Positions 1 through 10,954 of a stretch of DNA of 64,000 nt are shown here, one piece after another. The stretch is from Gymnopilus junonius (Eukaryota > Basidiomycota > Agaricomycetes > Agaricales > Galerinaceae), in contig JADNYJ010000097.1 of assembly GCA_015501075.1 (NCBI GenBank), positions 1-64,000 of the forward strand, given 5' to 3'. Numbering within the stretch: the first letter of the stretch is position 1; each line of letters starts with the position of its first letter. The notes under the pieces were generated by a model that ran no database searches, was not told where the DNA came from, and worked only from the letters and a program-made list of their open reading frames with translations. A program made the position numbers and the translations under genes.

Positions 1-309
1 ATCAAAGTCGACCCTTAAAAAAAGTAAGAAGTAAAAGAATTCGTATGATTGAGAAGATGAGAAAGAAGACAGCTTACTTTTTTTTTTTTTTTTTTTTTTT
101 TTCCCATTTACTGTCCTTTGAGGCGCTTGCCTTATGTCGGACTTCTATCTACGGTGTACTACTTTGCCGTCCAGTTCTATATACTTTGTACTCGACAGTT
201 AAGAGGTGGGCCTACTTGAAGAGATGCGCAGGCACGTCGTGCGTGCCATGTTAGTACTGCATGTAAGTATAAGGTAAGGTGTACGGGATTACTGTGAATT
301 AAAATACGT

Positions 310-605
310 TAAAGAAAAGGGAGAAAGAGAGAGAGAGAGAGAGAGGGAGAGGAAATACGAGAAAGATGCTGTTTGCTATATACAGATGTGTGTGAACTTC
401 CAGAGGGAGAACAAGAGAAGAGGGGAGGAGAAGGCAAGGAAAAAAGGGGAAGGTGATAAAAAGAAGAGGAAAAAGCATGAAGGGGGAGGGGAGAGAAAAG
501 AAAAGAGGGAGAGAGAAAGGAAACAAGGAACGAAAAAGAGAAGAGAAAGAAAGGAAGGAAGAAAAAGAAAAAGAAGAAAAAGAAGAAGAAAAAAAAACTA
601 CAAAA
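310..605 (+). repeat. Polypurine tract with (GA)n core
   Basis: About 300 bases are almost purely A and G on the plus strand, beginning with a (GA)n run at about 320-345 and continuing as mixed AAG/GGA/GAAA repeats. It lies in the 3' UTR of the LINE, so the element transcript is polypyrimidine here. The long Lys/Arg/Glu-rich and Ser/Phe/Leu-rich open frames across it are composition artefacts. Confidence 0.85.
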
Positions 606-634
606 AGAAGTGAGAAGTTGTGTACGAAAACTAT

Positions 635-3600
635 CTATGTAGTCCACTGTTGTCTTTCGTGATTTTCATCTTCGTCTCCTTCTTCGTCTTGTGTTGCTGG
701 CAGTTCTACGTCCCCGTGTGATCCCTTAAAACGTCTTGAACTGTTTATGAATTTGAATAGAGGTCGTATCGCTTTCTCCTCTGCCAGGAGTTTGAGGCTT
801 ATCTCTTTCCCTGCTCCTAAATCTTTTCTGAGCTGTTGTCGTTGCGTGCGGAAATGTTGACAAGTCTTGAGGTAGTGGATGACTGTTTCCGGTTCTGTTC
901 CGCAGTATTGACAGGTTGGTGACTCCGCTAGGTTGAACCGGTGTAGGTACGTCTGTAGCGGGATGTGTCCGGTGCGTAGTTGTGTGAGGAGACTGGCGTT
1001 TCGTCTCGGTAGCTTGAGTTTTCGGCAGAGGTGGCGGTATTTAGAGGATGGGGTGGTGTTGTCGATTGCAATCATCCTTTTATGTCTGGGCGACTCTTGG
1101 AAGGCCTTCTTCCATCTCTCTTTTTGTCTACTTCTGCACTCCTGACGTACCGCTGCTTTGCTGGTTGGGACAGCGTTTCTGAGTGCGTCTCGGTTTCCCT
1201 TCTTGTTCTCCTGCGTCCCTTCCGCTGCTCTCTTTGCCTCTTCATCCGCTCTCTCGCTACCTTGGATGCCTTCGTGTCCCGGTACCCATCTGTACTTGAT
1301 GCTGACATTCGGATGGTTTCTCGTGATCCTGTTGTGTATCCTCTGTATCTCCTCAATAAGGTGCGCTCCCGGCTGCGGTTTTCGCTGGAGGTGTCGTTTC
1401 AATGACGCCTGGTTGTCGACGGCGATGCTGGCAGTTGTGTGTGGTGTGTCGAGTTCCGGTACCCTTTCTTCTAATAGCTGCAATCCGAGTATCTGTCCAA
1501 CGCACTCCCCGTCGAAAACAATGTGTCTGGTCGAAGGTCCTAGGTGTCGTCGTGCCACTTTCTCCCTTTGCCCTTCCTCCATCAAAACTGCTGCTGCTCC
1601 TATCTTTCCCCCTTGCCCCGATCCGTCCGTGTATACTCTAATGTCGCTGTTGTCGTCCTGATCTTGCTGTGCTGCTTCTTTTCTTGTACCGGCGATGGTA
1701 ATTCTTATGGGGGGTTCCCAGTCTGGGTCCTTGTAAAGCGTGTCAATGTGTTCCATTCCCTGTCTCATCAGTTTGTTCATGTTCATTATGATGTGAAGCG
1801 GCGAAGGGTGTGCTTTTGGCATTCTCAGTGTCGATCTTTTGATTTCTTCATATAATGGGTGCGTTTTCGGGAGTGTCGCCATGCGCATAGCGGCATTCTC
1901 GCAGATCTTGACTATTGTTCCTGTATGGGGAGAAGGTCAGCGTGTGCAAAGAGGAGATCAGTTGGAGTGGTTCTCAGCGCTCCCGTGGCCTGTATCGCCG
2001 CTTTCCTCTGGATGGATTCCATCTTTCCTATGGCTCCGTTCATTCCCCTGGGGCGTTTTCCGTCTGCCTTCCTTGGAGGTGGTGGACACCATACATCCGC
2101 TGCGTATAGCATACTGGGAATGGTGCTGGCCAGATACATCCTTCTCGCGTATTCGCCCTGCAAACCTTTGGCCATCTTGGACAGTCTTCTTATGCTGATG
2201 ACAATTTTGGTGCCCTTTTCCAGCACGTGTTGGATGTGCTTTTTGAAGCGGAGCTCGCTGTCGAGGGTAATGCCCAAGAACTTGTGGCTGTCGGTGGAGG
2301 TGATGTCTTTTCCGTCGAGCTGAATGGTGGACCTCGGTTGTTGTATCCGCTTTCTGGGGTTTGCAGGATCTGGTATTTTCTTCCTAGTTAGCTTGAGATA
2401 AGCAAATTTGTGATACTCGTATGTGCAAAAATGTGTCTTAGCCCATGTTAGCGGGCCGCCCCTTCTGTGGAAGAGGGTCACTATCCTCTTGGTGGCCTCT
2501 TCGCTGTCTTTGCCGGCTGCCGCCACAATGGCGTCGTCTGCATAGTTGGTGGCGAGCTCGTGTTTGCGGCCTACTGAGGCTTTGATCTGGTCTGCATTGT
2601 AGAATCTGTATAAAAATGGTGATAAGTTGCATCCTTGGTCCAGTCCATTGTTTACCGGAAACGGCTCTGATTGGAAGTCATCGAAAGTGAGCGTGGTTTC
2701 ACGTCCCTCGGCCTTGCGGGCTATCCATTGTGTGTATTCCTCTGGGATTCCATATCGCTGCATGTCGTGCACGAGTCTCGGGATGACTGTCGTTGGGAAG
2801 GCCGCTTTGACATCCATGAAGATGGCTGCTACCTCTTGACCTCGTCGCCAAGCATCCTTGGTGAATTTCATTAACATGTGTAGTGAGTCAGTTGTTGTGC
2901 ATCCTGGGCGTCCTCCGAATTGCCTGTTTGGCAGCAGACCTAAGCGTTCCGTGGGGTGTTCCATGAGGTCCTTTACACATGCTGAGCAGTGCTTGGCGAA
3001 GGTGTCGAGTAGGGCTATCGGTCGGTATGAGCTTGCGATCTTGTAGTCGGCTCTACTGGGTTTTCTGAGGACAACGGTTCTGTACTTCTTCCATTTGCCT
3101 GGATAGTGTTTTGCTCTGAAGGTGGCTCGGTAGATGGGGCCCAGATATGGGACTAGTTGATCTGTGCAATGTGTCAGTACTGAGTTTGATATATCGTTCA
3201 GACCGGGGGGCTTTATAGGGACTTAGCCGTTTTGCGACTCGTGCTGCGTGCTCATTCGTGATTTCCCTGAAGGGAAAGGCGGCCGGTGGGTAATTCGGGT
3301 TCGCTGGTATCTGTAGGTCGGCTGGCGGCTCGAAGAAGAAGGCCCTGTGAAGGATGCAGCTCTTCTCTTGGTTGTCCCTGGTCTCAATCACATTGCCCTG
3401 CGCGTCCGTCGTTTCGAGGGCTGGGATTCGGGTCTTTCCCCCGTCGGTTGCTGGTGCTCTGATGTACCGGTGAGCGTTCCACATCGTCGTGTTGTTGAGG
3501 TCCTCGATCCAGTCTTCCCAGTGCTGCTGTTTTGTTTTCTTGAGAAGATTGGTGTAGTCATTCCTGGCTCGTCTGTGTTCTTCATGCGCTGGGTGGTCTG

Positions 3601-4663
3601 GGAAGCTTCTCTGCTCGCGGGCTCGTCTCGCGGCTTTTCTGGCTTTGTCCCTTGCCTTCTTTAGCTCTTTGGTCCACCATCGTCTCGAGTAGGGTGTCGG
3701 TCGCTTCCTGGGGACCACTAAGTCTGCGGTTTTGAGGACTGCTGCTTCTATGAGTTCCAGGGCCTCATCGATTTCGTCTGCTGTTTGTAACTCTCTGGGT
3801 TTCAGGGATGGCAGCGAGTTGGGCTGTCAGCTCTTCTCCGAAGTCGTCCCAGTCCGTCTCTCTCCAGTTTCTGGCAGGCCTCTCGACCGTGTCGGTGATG
3901 GGGAACTCTATTGTTGTGACGATTGGAAAGTGGTCCGTCGTTTCCGGCTTGTGTTCTTCGAATACCTGACATTCGGCTAGGTATGTGTTGAGTTCCTGTG
4001 AGATGAATACATTGTCAGGTCGTGTCAGATTTCCATGTGAGTTTATTATAGTCGTTACGCCTTTCGGCAGGGCTAGTTCCATGTTGTAGTCTGCGATTAG
4101 TTGTAGTAGCGGCTCAGTCTTCTCCGTCTCCTGTCTTGTGAATAGTCGTTCGTTTTCATCGGGTTCCCACAGCGGGTGGTGTCGGTTGAAGTCTCCTAGC
4201 CACACGTCTCCGATGAAGTTGTCCGCGTCGCCTCGTTCTTCTATCCTTCGTTCTCTGTCCAGGAGGTGGTGTCGTAATACCGTGAGTGCGTCAGAGTGTG
4301 TGCAGTCCAATGTAGACGTTGTATACTTCAATGGCCCGGTCCTCGTGAGTGATCCGAATTGCTGTGATGTCTGTCGAATCTATGTAAATCTTCTCCCAAG
4401 TGTTAGTAAAAATTTTTTTGGTTTATCAACATTACCGATCTCGATCTGCCCTGTCCGTTCGTAAGACGATGTTTGTGGGGGTATACCACCCGCCATCCTG
4501 CGGTGGCCGCCGTGAGCCCGCTTTCGTACAAGTACGGTTCCTGTATGCAAATGAGGTCAGTGTCCGGTGGTATGTCGTGTAGGGTCTCGAGCTGGGCTTT
4601 TAGGGATTTCCTCGAATTTTGCTGCCATATCTTCATAAAAGGTCGTGTCCTCGTGTTGTTCAT
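635..4663 (-). CDS. LINE ORF2: endonuclease-reverse transcriptase-RNase H polyprotein (broken frames)
   Basis: From 4663 downward the protein begins with an endonuclease/exonuclease/phosphatase domain (ICIQEPYL; LGDFNRHHPLW; TDHFPI near 3930). The reverse transcriptase follows, with FMDVKAAFPT, a GLDQGCNLSPFL turn and a YADD catalytic box (near 2535). Next comes RNase H (VYTDGSGQGGKIGAA; final WVPGHEGIQGSERADEEA), then a CQYC...HYLKTC zinc-like motif before the stop near 635. Frame changes occur near 4410, 4340, 3220 and 1905. For example, the RT segment ending PIQEQ runs into a stop at 1912 but continues at once in another frame as VKICENAAMRMATLP. Most breaks lie in short homopolymers or dinucleotide runs. 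The start overlaps the ORF1 stop (ATGA). Identification as a LINE pol is secure; whether the breaks are biological is not. Confidence 0.88.
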
Positions 4664-6670
4664 CTAAGTCCGTTGGTGGTTGCTGATGCTGTCGGTCGAT
4701 GCGTCTCGTGGTTGCCTTCGCGGCTACGTTGCGTTGCTATCCAATCGGTTGGTAAAGTGCGCTGTGTGCCTCCTAAGGCTGGGCCTTCTCGTGGGGAGTC
4801 CCTGTTGTTAGTGTTTCTCACTCTGCTTACGCTGTGCCGTCTGGCGAAAACTCGTCCCTGGAGGGGGCTCTGGAGGGGTTCTAGAGGGTGTCCTGCTGGG
4901 TGTTGGGGCTGGCCTGCGCCTCGGATCTTCTGTCTGTCTGACTTGTGAGCTGGCGCCCTGCTGAGAGGCTCGGGACCGGGTTCTGTTGTAGTATTGGTCG
5001 TGGTGTATTCTTCTTGTGGGGCCCAGTAGGAGTCTTCTCTTGGTCTACGTTGTCGCCCGCCGGGTTGTTGATCCTCCTTCTCCTGTCGTCGGCGTTGTCG
5101 GTTAAATTCGTATCTCTGGGTGTCGCGGTTTCCGTTCTGTCTCTCCTGCATCGTGTTGTTTTCGAACTCCTCGTCTTTCATCTTCCAGGTCCATTCAACG
5201 TCGCGGTCCGGGTAGTAGATATAGTGATTCTCGGGGATTTTTGTCTCGTAGCTTCTCACGTTGCTCCAAATAGATGGGGCATTTCCTGCTCCAGGCGGCG
5301 TGTCGTACGTCTTCACGTCGTGCTCTTCTGCAGCTTGCACAGGAATGTTCAGTTTGGCTCTTGTCGCACTGTCCCGTGGGGTGTCGTCTTGAGCAGCAAT
5401 TTGCGCACACCTCGTCCTCAGGGGCATTCTGCGGCTTTGTGGTTTCACGTTGATCACCTGGCACTTGTAGCAGCGCCTGGGCTCCTCCTCGAGCTTCCTT
5501 GCCTTGTACCTGCTGCCTTCAATGATTAGTCCGTCTTAATGATGGTATTCGCTACTTCTCTATCTCTTGTTGTAAGGATGGCGTGTGCAAATGTCTGGGT
5601 TGGGTTCCAGCTCTTCGATGGATCTCGCATCCATCTGATCTGTTCTATCTTGTTCTTTCGGATCTCGTTGTACTCCTCTATCTTTCTGACTCGGTCGCTG
5701 AGAATGTTCTTGAGGCTGGTTGAGATGAATTCGATGATGAGCGAGTACTGTCTATCCTTAATGGTTGCGGGCCCGAAGTGTGTTTCAAAAAGCTCTCCTC
5801 GCATCCTCCCTGCTGAGCCACTCTACTCCTTCCTCGTTCGACATCTCCAAAATCACTCCTCCATTCTTCAAAACTCTGGCGACGATGAACCTTGAGTCGC
5901 TGGGGTTTGTGGTCTGATGTCGGCTCGGGCTCGTCCCACCTAGAGTCGCTGTGACTGAAATCCGTGTCTGGTAAGGCCTCCCATGCGATGTTGGCTTTCT
6001 CCACAATTTCCATCGGGGTTAAATTGGCGACCGCGCTTGCTACTCCTGGGACCGTGTCCATGAGGATCTGCCGATTCCTTTTGCTTTCCCTCGAGAGCAC
6101 TTCCGCGCGGATGTTGTCGCCTTTGTTGTTTCCATTTACTTTCGTCCTCAGGACGTCGGCGTACGTTGGTTGTCTTAGTGCATTGGCCTCCTGCCGTACC
6201 GTCTCCTCTAGTTCTTCCGTTGCCGGTGTGTAGTATTGAGATTTGTGTGCTGTCAACTCGTCGGCCACTGCCTGTTTGCCGTCCTCCAAAGTTTTACCGA
6301 TGTCCCTCTTCAGGTTGTCTGCCAGGTCGTCGAAGAGGTTCTGCGTGTGTGTGGTCACCACTTCCATCGCTTCTTCCGCCGGTAGGTTGTCGAGGCTGAT
6401 CGCAACAGCCCTCATCGTATCGATCCAATCGTTGTGCGTCAGTAGTCTTTTATCTATGGTGGCCCAGAGTAGAGCAGTTGACAGTGAAGCAGTAGTGATT
6501 CGTTCACCTTCTGGCACTAGCTCTTTCACAACTAAAAACCTCTTAGCTGCCTCTTTGTCCTTGATCCTCGATCGCGAGTCCTTTAGGATGTCGTTTTTCG
6601 TCGATTCGGAGACGGTGGTGCTAGGTCCAGCACTTCCCCTCGTGACTCGGGAGTTCTGCCTTTGGCTCAT
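4660..6670 (-). CDS. LINE ORF1: gag-like nucleic-acid-binding protein (broken frames)
   Basis: The N-terminal frame starts MSQRQNSRVTRG at 6670 and contains a helical, charged central region. The conserved part then moves through other frames (FIVARVLKNGGVILEM near 5870; THFGPATIKDRQYS near 5780). Two zinc knuckles follow (CANCCSRRHPTGQC, a CX2CX4HX4C; then CASC...HAAWSRKC) near 5260-5400. The C-terminal part is an Arg/Gln/Pro-rich tail ending at a TGA at 4660-4662. This is the usual layout of a LINE gag protein that coats the RNA in a ribonucleoprotein particle. At least two frame shifts (about 5850 and 5450) interrupt it. The stop overlaps the ORF2 start codon. Confidence 0.8.
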
Positions 6671-7092
6671 TTCTTTCGCGGGGTGTGTAAGTTGCAGTGC
6701 GCAAGTAGTTACTTAGAAGAGAAGCGGAGGACTAGTCGAGGGTTTGCCTTTCTACTCTACTTCAATACCGTACTGTACCGTCCGACCTCTGTTCTCCACT
6801 GTTTGACCCGTGGGAAAGAGCGGCGGTGGTGGTGGTAGCGGATCAAGAGAGTCTCTCAAGTCTTCTTCTCCTGTCTTTCCGTTTACTCTTTTTTTTACCT
6901 GTCTGTTTTGTTTTACATATAAGCATCTCTCAAAGCTGGACATTGCTCAAGTAATTTGAAAATGTGTCATTCAGCGGTCCTTTTTGTTCTCTGTATATGC
7001 TTTGACCTCCATTACTAGAGAGGTTTTGTTGCATATCCATATACCGGATCACGGTCATAGGCACCGCCACTGTCCACAGGCTAGTATTTAAC

Positions 7093-7774
7093 TTGCTATT
7101 GGTGGCATTGAGTGGCAACTCATTGTTCTTCCCGCCAGCTTGCCATCTTGACCTCCTAGGACAATGGTTATTCATCTTTAGCACATCCACACCCCCAACA
7201 CTCGTCAATCATCAGTACCACAAGCGCAAGGTAAGCGACTTCAAAAATCAAGTTGTGTCCATGTTCATGAATGTAAATCACGGCAGCATGGCAAGATCTA
7301 AACTAACGACAACGCTAACCTGCTGCAGATTTTGGGCCAACTCGCGCAAAAACACAATATCCCATGGCTGAAGCAGGTGGAAGCGCAGATATTCGAAACC
7401 AAGAAGAAAATGGGTAATTTGCTCGAACAGCATCCGAGGTCACGCGAACCGTGTTCACGACCGCACCATCTACCGAGTGCCAGATAAAATCGCCTCCAGA
7501 TGCCTTATTGCGCCTTCTCGGCACAACATCCACCGCCAACCAGCTAGGACAGGATTTCCTCCCTGCTCTCCAATATTTTGCCTACAGTCGTACACGTTCT
7601 TGTACAGTGTTTGCACGATCACTCGTTGCCCAAATTTTTGGCAATCTTTCTGACCTTGAGGACACGCGCACGCGGCCTCTAGAGAAGGTTGTGCTGTCAT
7701 TTGGTACAGTCGATGAATCGGTCCCTCGGTCATACATGTCCAAGGAGTTCCTTTCTCGCGTTTCATTCTTTTGA
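7093..7774 (+). CDS. Unrecognised two-exon putative gene
   Basis: An upstream open segment ending HQYHKRK joins across a clean GT-AG intron (7231-7328) to ILGQLAQKHNIPWLKQVEAQ, a helical charged stretch. A one-base frame change near 7435 would connect this to a longer frame (TTAPSTECQIKSPPDALL ... EFLSRVSFF) that stops at 7772. I do not recognise the family. The consensus splice sites and protein-like composition argue for coding, but the start is unclear and the frame break weakens the call. It lies just outside the LINE 5' end and may be a gene fragment. Confidence 0.3.
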
Positions 7775-7789
7775 ATAACAGACTAAATC

Positions 7790-8321
7790 TTTCAATCCAC
7801 CAACCTCAACCACTCATCGAAATCGCATGTGAATGGCTGGACTAGATCTATCGATTCACTTTGAAATCAGGATGGAAATTTGGATTCCATTCATCTATCT
7901 GTAGACCATAATATGAAAGTAGTGACAATGTAGTCATTCGTTGATGAGTAGGGGAGGGGGTATTGAGGTGGTAAGTTCTCTTTTCATCAGTCTTCCGTCA
8001 AAAAGGAAATAAATAATATATTTGTGATCTATCCATTTAGATGTAAATTAGAAAGTAGAAAGTGTAGGCCCCCGTCGAGGGACTCGATAGGTGAGGCCTT
8101 CGTTCAATTACATGTCACGCTAAGCTATCCGATTTGTCAAATTGTTTTTTCCACAACGAGTTTTCCTTCTTCTTTCACTTCATGTCTTTCCCCTTGTTGT
8201 CTGCCTCTGCATTCTTCCTCTGGTCTCTTCTTTTGCCCAACTTTAACTTCCATCTCGTCGCAGGGAAAGTAAAGCTGCTGGAATGGCATTCCTCTCTGTC
8301 GACTCCTCGACTCCTTTGTGA
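7790..8321. other. Intergenic, nothing recognised
   Basis: No convincing coding frame, repeat or RNA gene was seen between the putative gene ending near 7774 and the tRNA-Val gene. The small frames present lack splice context or family resemblance. Confidence 0.5.
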
Positions 8322-8401
8322 GGTTCAATGGTCTAGTGGTTATGATTTCTGTCTTACAAGAGATTCACAGAAGGTCTCCAGTTCGATCCTGGATTGAACC
8401 A
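8322..8401 (+). tRNA. tRNA-Val (anticodon UAC) with 7-nt intron
   Basis: A full cloverleaf can be drawn. The acceptor arms GGTTCAA and TTGAACC pair perfectly. The D-arm is GTC...GAT, the anticodon stem TCTGT pairs with ACAGA, and the T-arm is CCAG-TTCGATC-CTGG, with A as discriminator. The anticodon TAC is at 8355-8357. The anticodon loop is seven nucleotides only if 8359-8365 is removed as an intron after position 37, the canonical site for nuclear tRNA introns. The mature length is 73 nt. Confidence 0.95.
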
Positions 8402-8689
8402 TCCTTTTGCGCATTGATGCTGCTGGTTTGGCATGCGCGGCAACCTTTTTGGTCCCAGATAGACCGTTTGGACTTCACCAGTCACTGGCACTCTGTTTAC
8501 CTTTGTCGAGGAGTTTATGAATTAGGATATCCTTTCTCATGATCACAGCCCCGGAGCTTGCATCTATCATTAGATGTCCGCCTTGCCAGTTCGCTGTCAC
8601 CAAAGTTGAATGGACGATGATGTCAGACTCAAAGGTCATTTGTCCGATTATCACTCCAATGGCACTCCAGTACTTCACATCCGGAAGAC

Positions 8690-8696
8690 TATAAAA
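8690..8696 (+). promoter_or_regulatory. TATA box
   Basis: TATAAAA lies 73 bp upstream of the ATG at 8763, followed by a C/A-rich leader that ends in AACA before the ATG. This is typical spacing for a fungal core promoter and supports that start. Confidence 0.5.
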
Positions 8697-8762
8697 ACTC
8701 TTCCTTTACTTGCATACTAAACTCAACGTCACTCAAATCCATCTTTGGAACATACAGCAACA

Positions 8763-9159
8763 ATGCCTGTTAAATTTGAACCATCTCCACCACTCACTTC
8801 ACACCCCAGTACCAGTGGGAGCCGGACACCGAGAAGGCAAAGTCCTACCCCACCCCGTGGGAGGTTATTCCATCGCAGGGAAATTTCGAAAAGCCACCCT
8901 CATTCACGGTCTGCGACTGACGTTGATATTAACGGTCATCACAGTCAAGATATTGAAGGTCGGTACAATGAATATTAGCGATTTAGAATTCTAGCGTTTA
9001 TGCCATCTAAATTCCTACCCCACACTAGGCTCACCCCAAAGCCCGAATAAGGTGTGGAAATCCAAACGTCGCTACTCGCTCGTATCTTCTACGATGAATC
9101 TGCACTTCACCACCTCTTTCATAGCCGACGCCATTGACCCATTGACCTCGTTATCTTAA
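8763..9159 (+). CDS. Unrecognised small Ser/Pro/Arg-rich protein, probably two exons
   Basis: The ATG follows a TATA box at a normal distance. The first exon encodes a Pro/Ser/Arg/His-rich segment (MPVKFEPSPPLTSH; GSRTPRRQSPTPPRGRLF) up to QDIEG. A plausible intron (about 8957-9028, ending CACACTAG) joins it to SPQSPNKVWKSKRRYSLVSS and a hydrophobic tail ending LTSLS and a TAA. The donor (GTCGGT) is non-consensus, so the second exon is less certain. Without it the frame stops at 8978. No domain is recognised. The low-complexity basic N-terminus suggests a disordered protein. Confidence 0.4.
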
Positions 9160-9199
9160 CACTCTTCTTCGTTGTCATCTACATTATAATCAAATATCA

Positions 9200-10000
9200 A
9201 ACCTGCCCTCCTCCCAAAATTGCAGGTCGACCACCATGATGTACATCAAGTTAATCCCTCCCGTTTACCTGCAAATATAGTGTCCAAAATTGTACGCGCT
9301 TTTACCTTGGGTATGGACTCTGATTGAGGAATCCATTACAAATTCTTATCCCCCTCCAAGCTCAGGTATAGCTTGTCTCCAGCTTAACCCACATGGGGCC
9401 TGCTTTTAATACTCAGTATACTACATAGTGCTATATTGAGATTGTTAAACTGCAGGATTGGTACTGGCTCTTGACATAGGATGAACCAGTAAAGAAGGTG
9501 TACTGCTACTTATGCTCTCGATGGTTAGGCACTTTCTAATTGTAAATTCATTGTATGCCTAGATAATTTATGTTCAATGAATTGTACTGATATAGTGAGG
9601 TGTTCGGATTACCCACCATCAACATCTGGTGCTTAGGAAAGACGTCCCTGGAATATTTTTAGCTCCCGTCGTCGCGTCGGACGCGTTTACGTCACGTGCT
9701 CTGTGGAAGTGATGCAAGCTTGGCGCTGGCGCTGATTGAATTATTCCCTGAAACGCCTACTTCGTTCACCATAATCGTACGCGCCACCCTGTCATCCTTA
9801 CCCCATGAACTATCTATTTCTAATCGAATAAATTTCTCTATATGCATTCGTGGGCGTCATATCGTCGTCAAGAAAATGCGGCAGAGATACCATACAAATA
9901 ACACACCTCCGCGATGCCGCCCCACTTTCTGAGACTATTAAACCCATCTTTGTGGTTCGTGTTGGAATCTCAGACATTACCCTTCCCTCATGCAGCCACC
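9200..10000. other. Intergenic, nothing recognised
   Basis: This stretch of about 800 bases has no supported gene. The short frame around 9696-9932 has no start context or family resemblance. It probably holds the 3' flank of the preceding small gene and the promoter of the Cys-rich protein gene. Confidence 0.5.
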
Positions 10001-10578
10001 ATGAACGCTAATTCTAATCTTGCCAAGCCTTCCGCGACTGTGACCAAGCAGCCCTCGGCTGGCACAGCGAAAAGTGAGTTGATGCTGAAGCGGTCTGTTG
10101 AGCTGGAATACAAAGCCTTTTTTCCCTCTTATTCCGCAGGTTTCATTCATGGTGTGTCCATGCCTGCAAATGCAAATCCTGAACACCAAGAAGGCCCATC
10201 TCGTGTGCGCGGAGGAGGTGCTGGAAGGGTGAGTCATAACTTAATGAACGCTTCGCCTCGCGAATCGCGATCATTAGCTTATCGAGCATTGCACCTTAGG
10301 ATTGTTGCATGGGGATTTTAGGAGCCTTTATCTGTTCTGGTACGTTCCTTCGGAGGCTCTTTCGTGCTGGTTTTAGCTACTATTTTTCTCTTAATAGAAT
10401 GCTGCGAGGTTTGCCTGATCGTTGTGTTTTGGTGGAATCTGACTGACAAATTTTTGACAGGGAATCTGCGACTGCGTTGCCGACATTATTTGTGAGTCGA
10501 AATTTATATCCGAAAAATTTGCGGCACCGACAAAATTATCGTCATTCAGGCTGTCCGTGCGAGATGATGGGTCTTTAA
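10001..10578 (+). CDS. Cys-rich small protein of the basidiomycete GGGAGRDC...CCPCEM family
   Basis: Six exons join into a 90-residue protein: 10001-10073, 10140-10228, 10300-10339, 10398-10408, 10461-10491 and 10550-10578. The N-terminal half is polar (MNANSNLAKPSATVTKQ). A conserved RVRGGGAGRDCCMG motif follows, then a short hydrophobic Cys-rich stretch (ILGAFICSECCEGICDC) and the terminal VADIICCPCEMMGL before TAA. This layout matches a small Cys-rich family I know only as uncharacterised proteins in mushroom genomes, perhaps membrane-associated through the Cys-rich segment. All junctions are GT-AG; the fourth exon is only 11 nt and its donor (GTTTGC) is weak. No function is assigned. Confidence 0.8.
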
Positions 10579-10954
10579 AAAGTTTCACCCGAGACCAACG
10601 ACTTCTTGTTACGATTTTCAAGTATTGCTTAACACTCTAAGCTATGTGGCACTACGACTTGCATTTCTATCAGTGTCAATGATGGCACTGTGCTTGAATG
10701 GACTCATGCACTTAGAACGTTCAATTAATTGATCAATTATTTATCGTCATTCACAATCATGAGATGTGCCAGCTATTTTTGGCGTTCCTGCGAGCTCTTT
10801 GTTAATCATCTTTCCTCGTTGACGCCTGGTTGACGCGTCCACGACTCGAATGGCTGACTCGTCGATCCGTTCTTTCCGCCCATAACGCCTTATTTAAGAT
10901 GGACTAACTTGAAAGTCGCTGAATATCGGTTCCCAATACCCTTCTCCAATACCC

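Larger units (their letters stand above)
79..6950 (-). mobile_element. LINE-type non-LTR retrotransposon, RNase H-bearing, frame-broken
   Basis: A non-LTR element reads on the minus strand. Its order is gag-like ORF1 with CCHC knuckles, then ORF2 with an apurinic-type endonuclease, reverse transcriptase, RNase H and a C-terminal CCHC-like zinc motif. A run of about 24 T on the plus strand (79-102) is the 3' poly-A tail expected from target-primed reverse transcription. The 3' UTR (103-634) holds a long polypurine/polypyrimidine tract. The 5' end is not exactly placed; sequence upstream of ORF1 (6671 to about 6950) is probably 5' UTR. I could not identify a target-site duplication. RNase H plus CCHC gag resembles the Tad1/I-like lineages of fungal LINEs, but the clade is an inference. 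Several frame breaks, mostly in homopolymers, mean the copy as written is not coding-competent. Confidence 0.9.

Noticed and set aside
299..662. Overlapping long frames rich in Lys/Arg/Glu (+) or Phe/Ser/Leu (-)
   Set aside because: They are products of the polypurine tract and have no conserved sequence; the tract belongs to the LINE 3' UTR.
1031..1661. Plus-strand frames within the LINE RNase H region
   Set aside because: Shadows of the minus-strand pol gene; no family resemblance.
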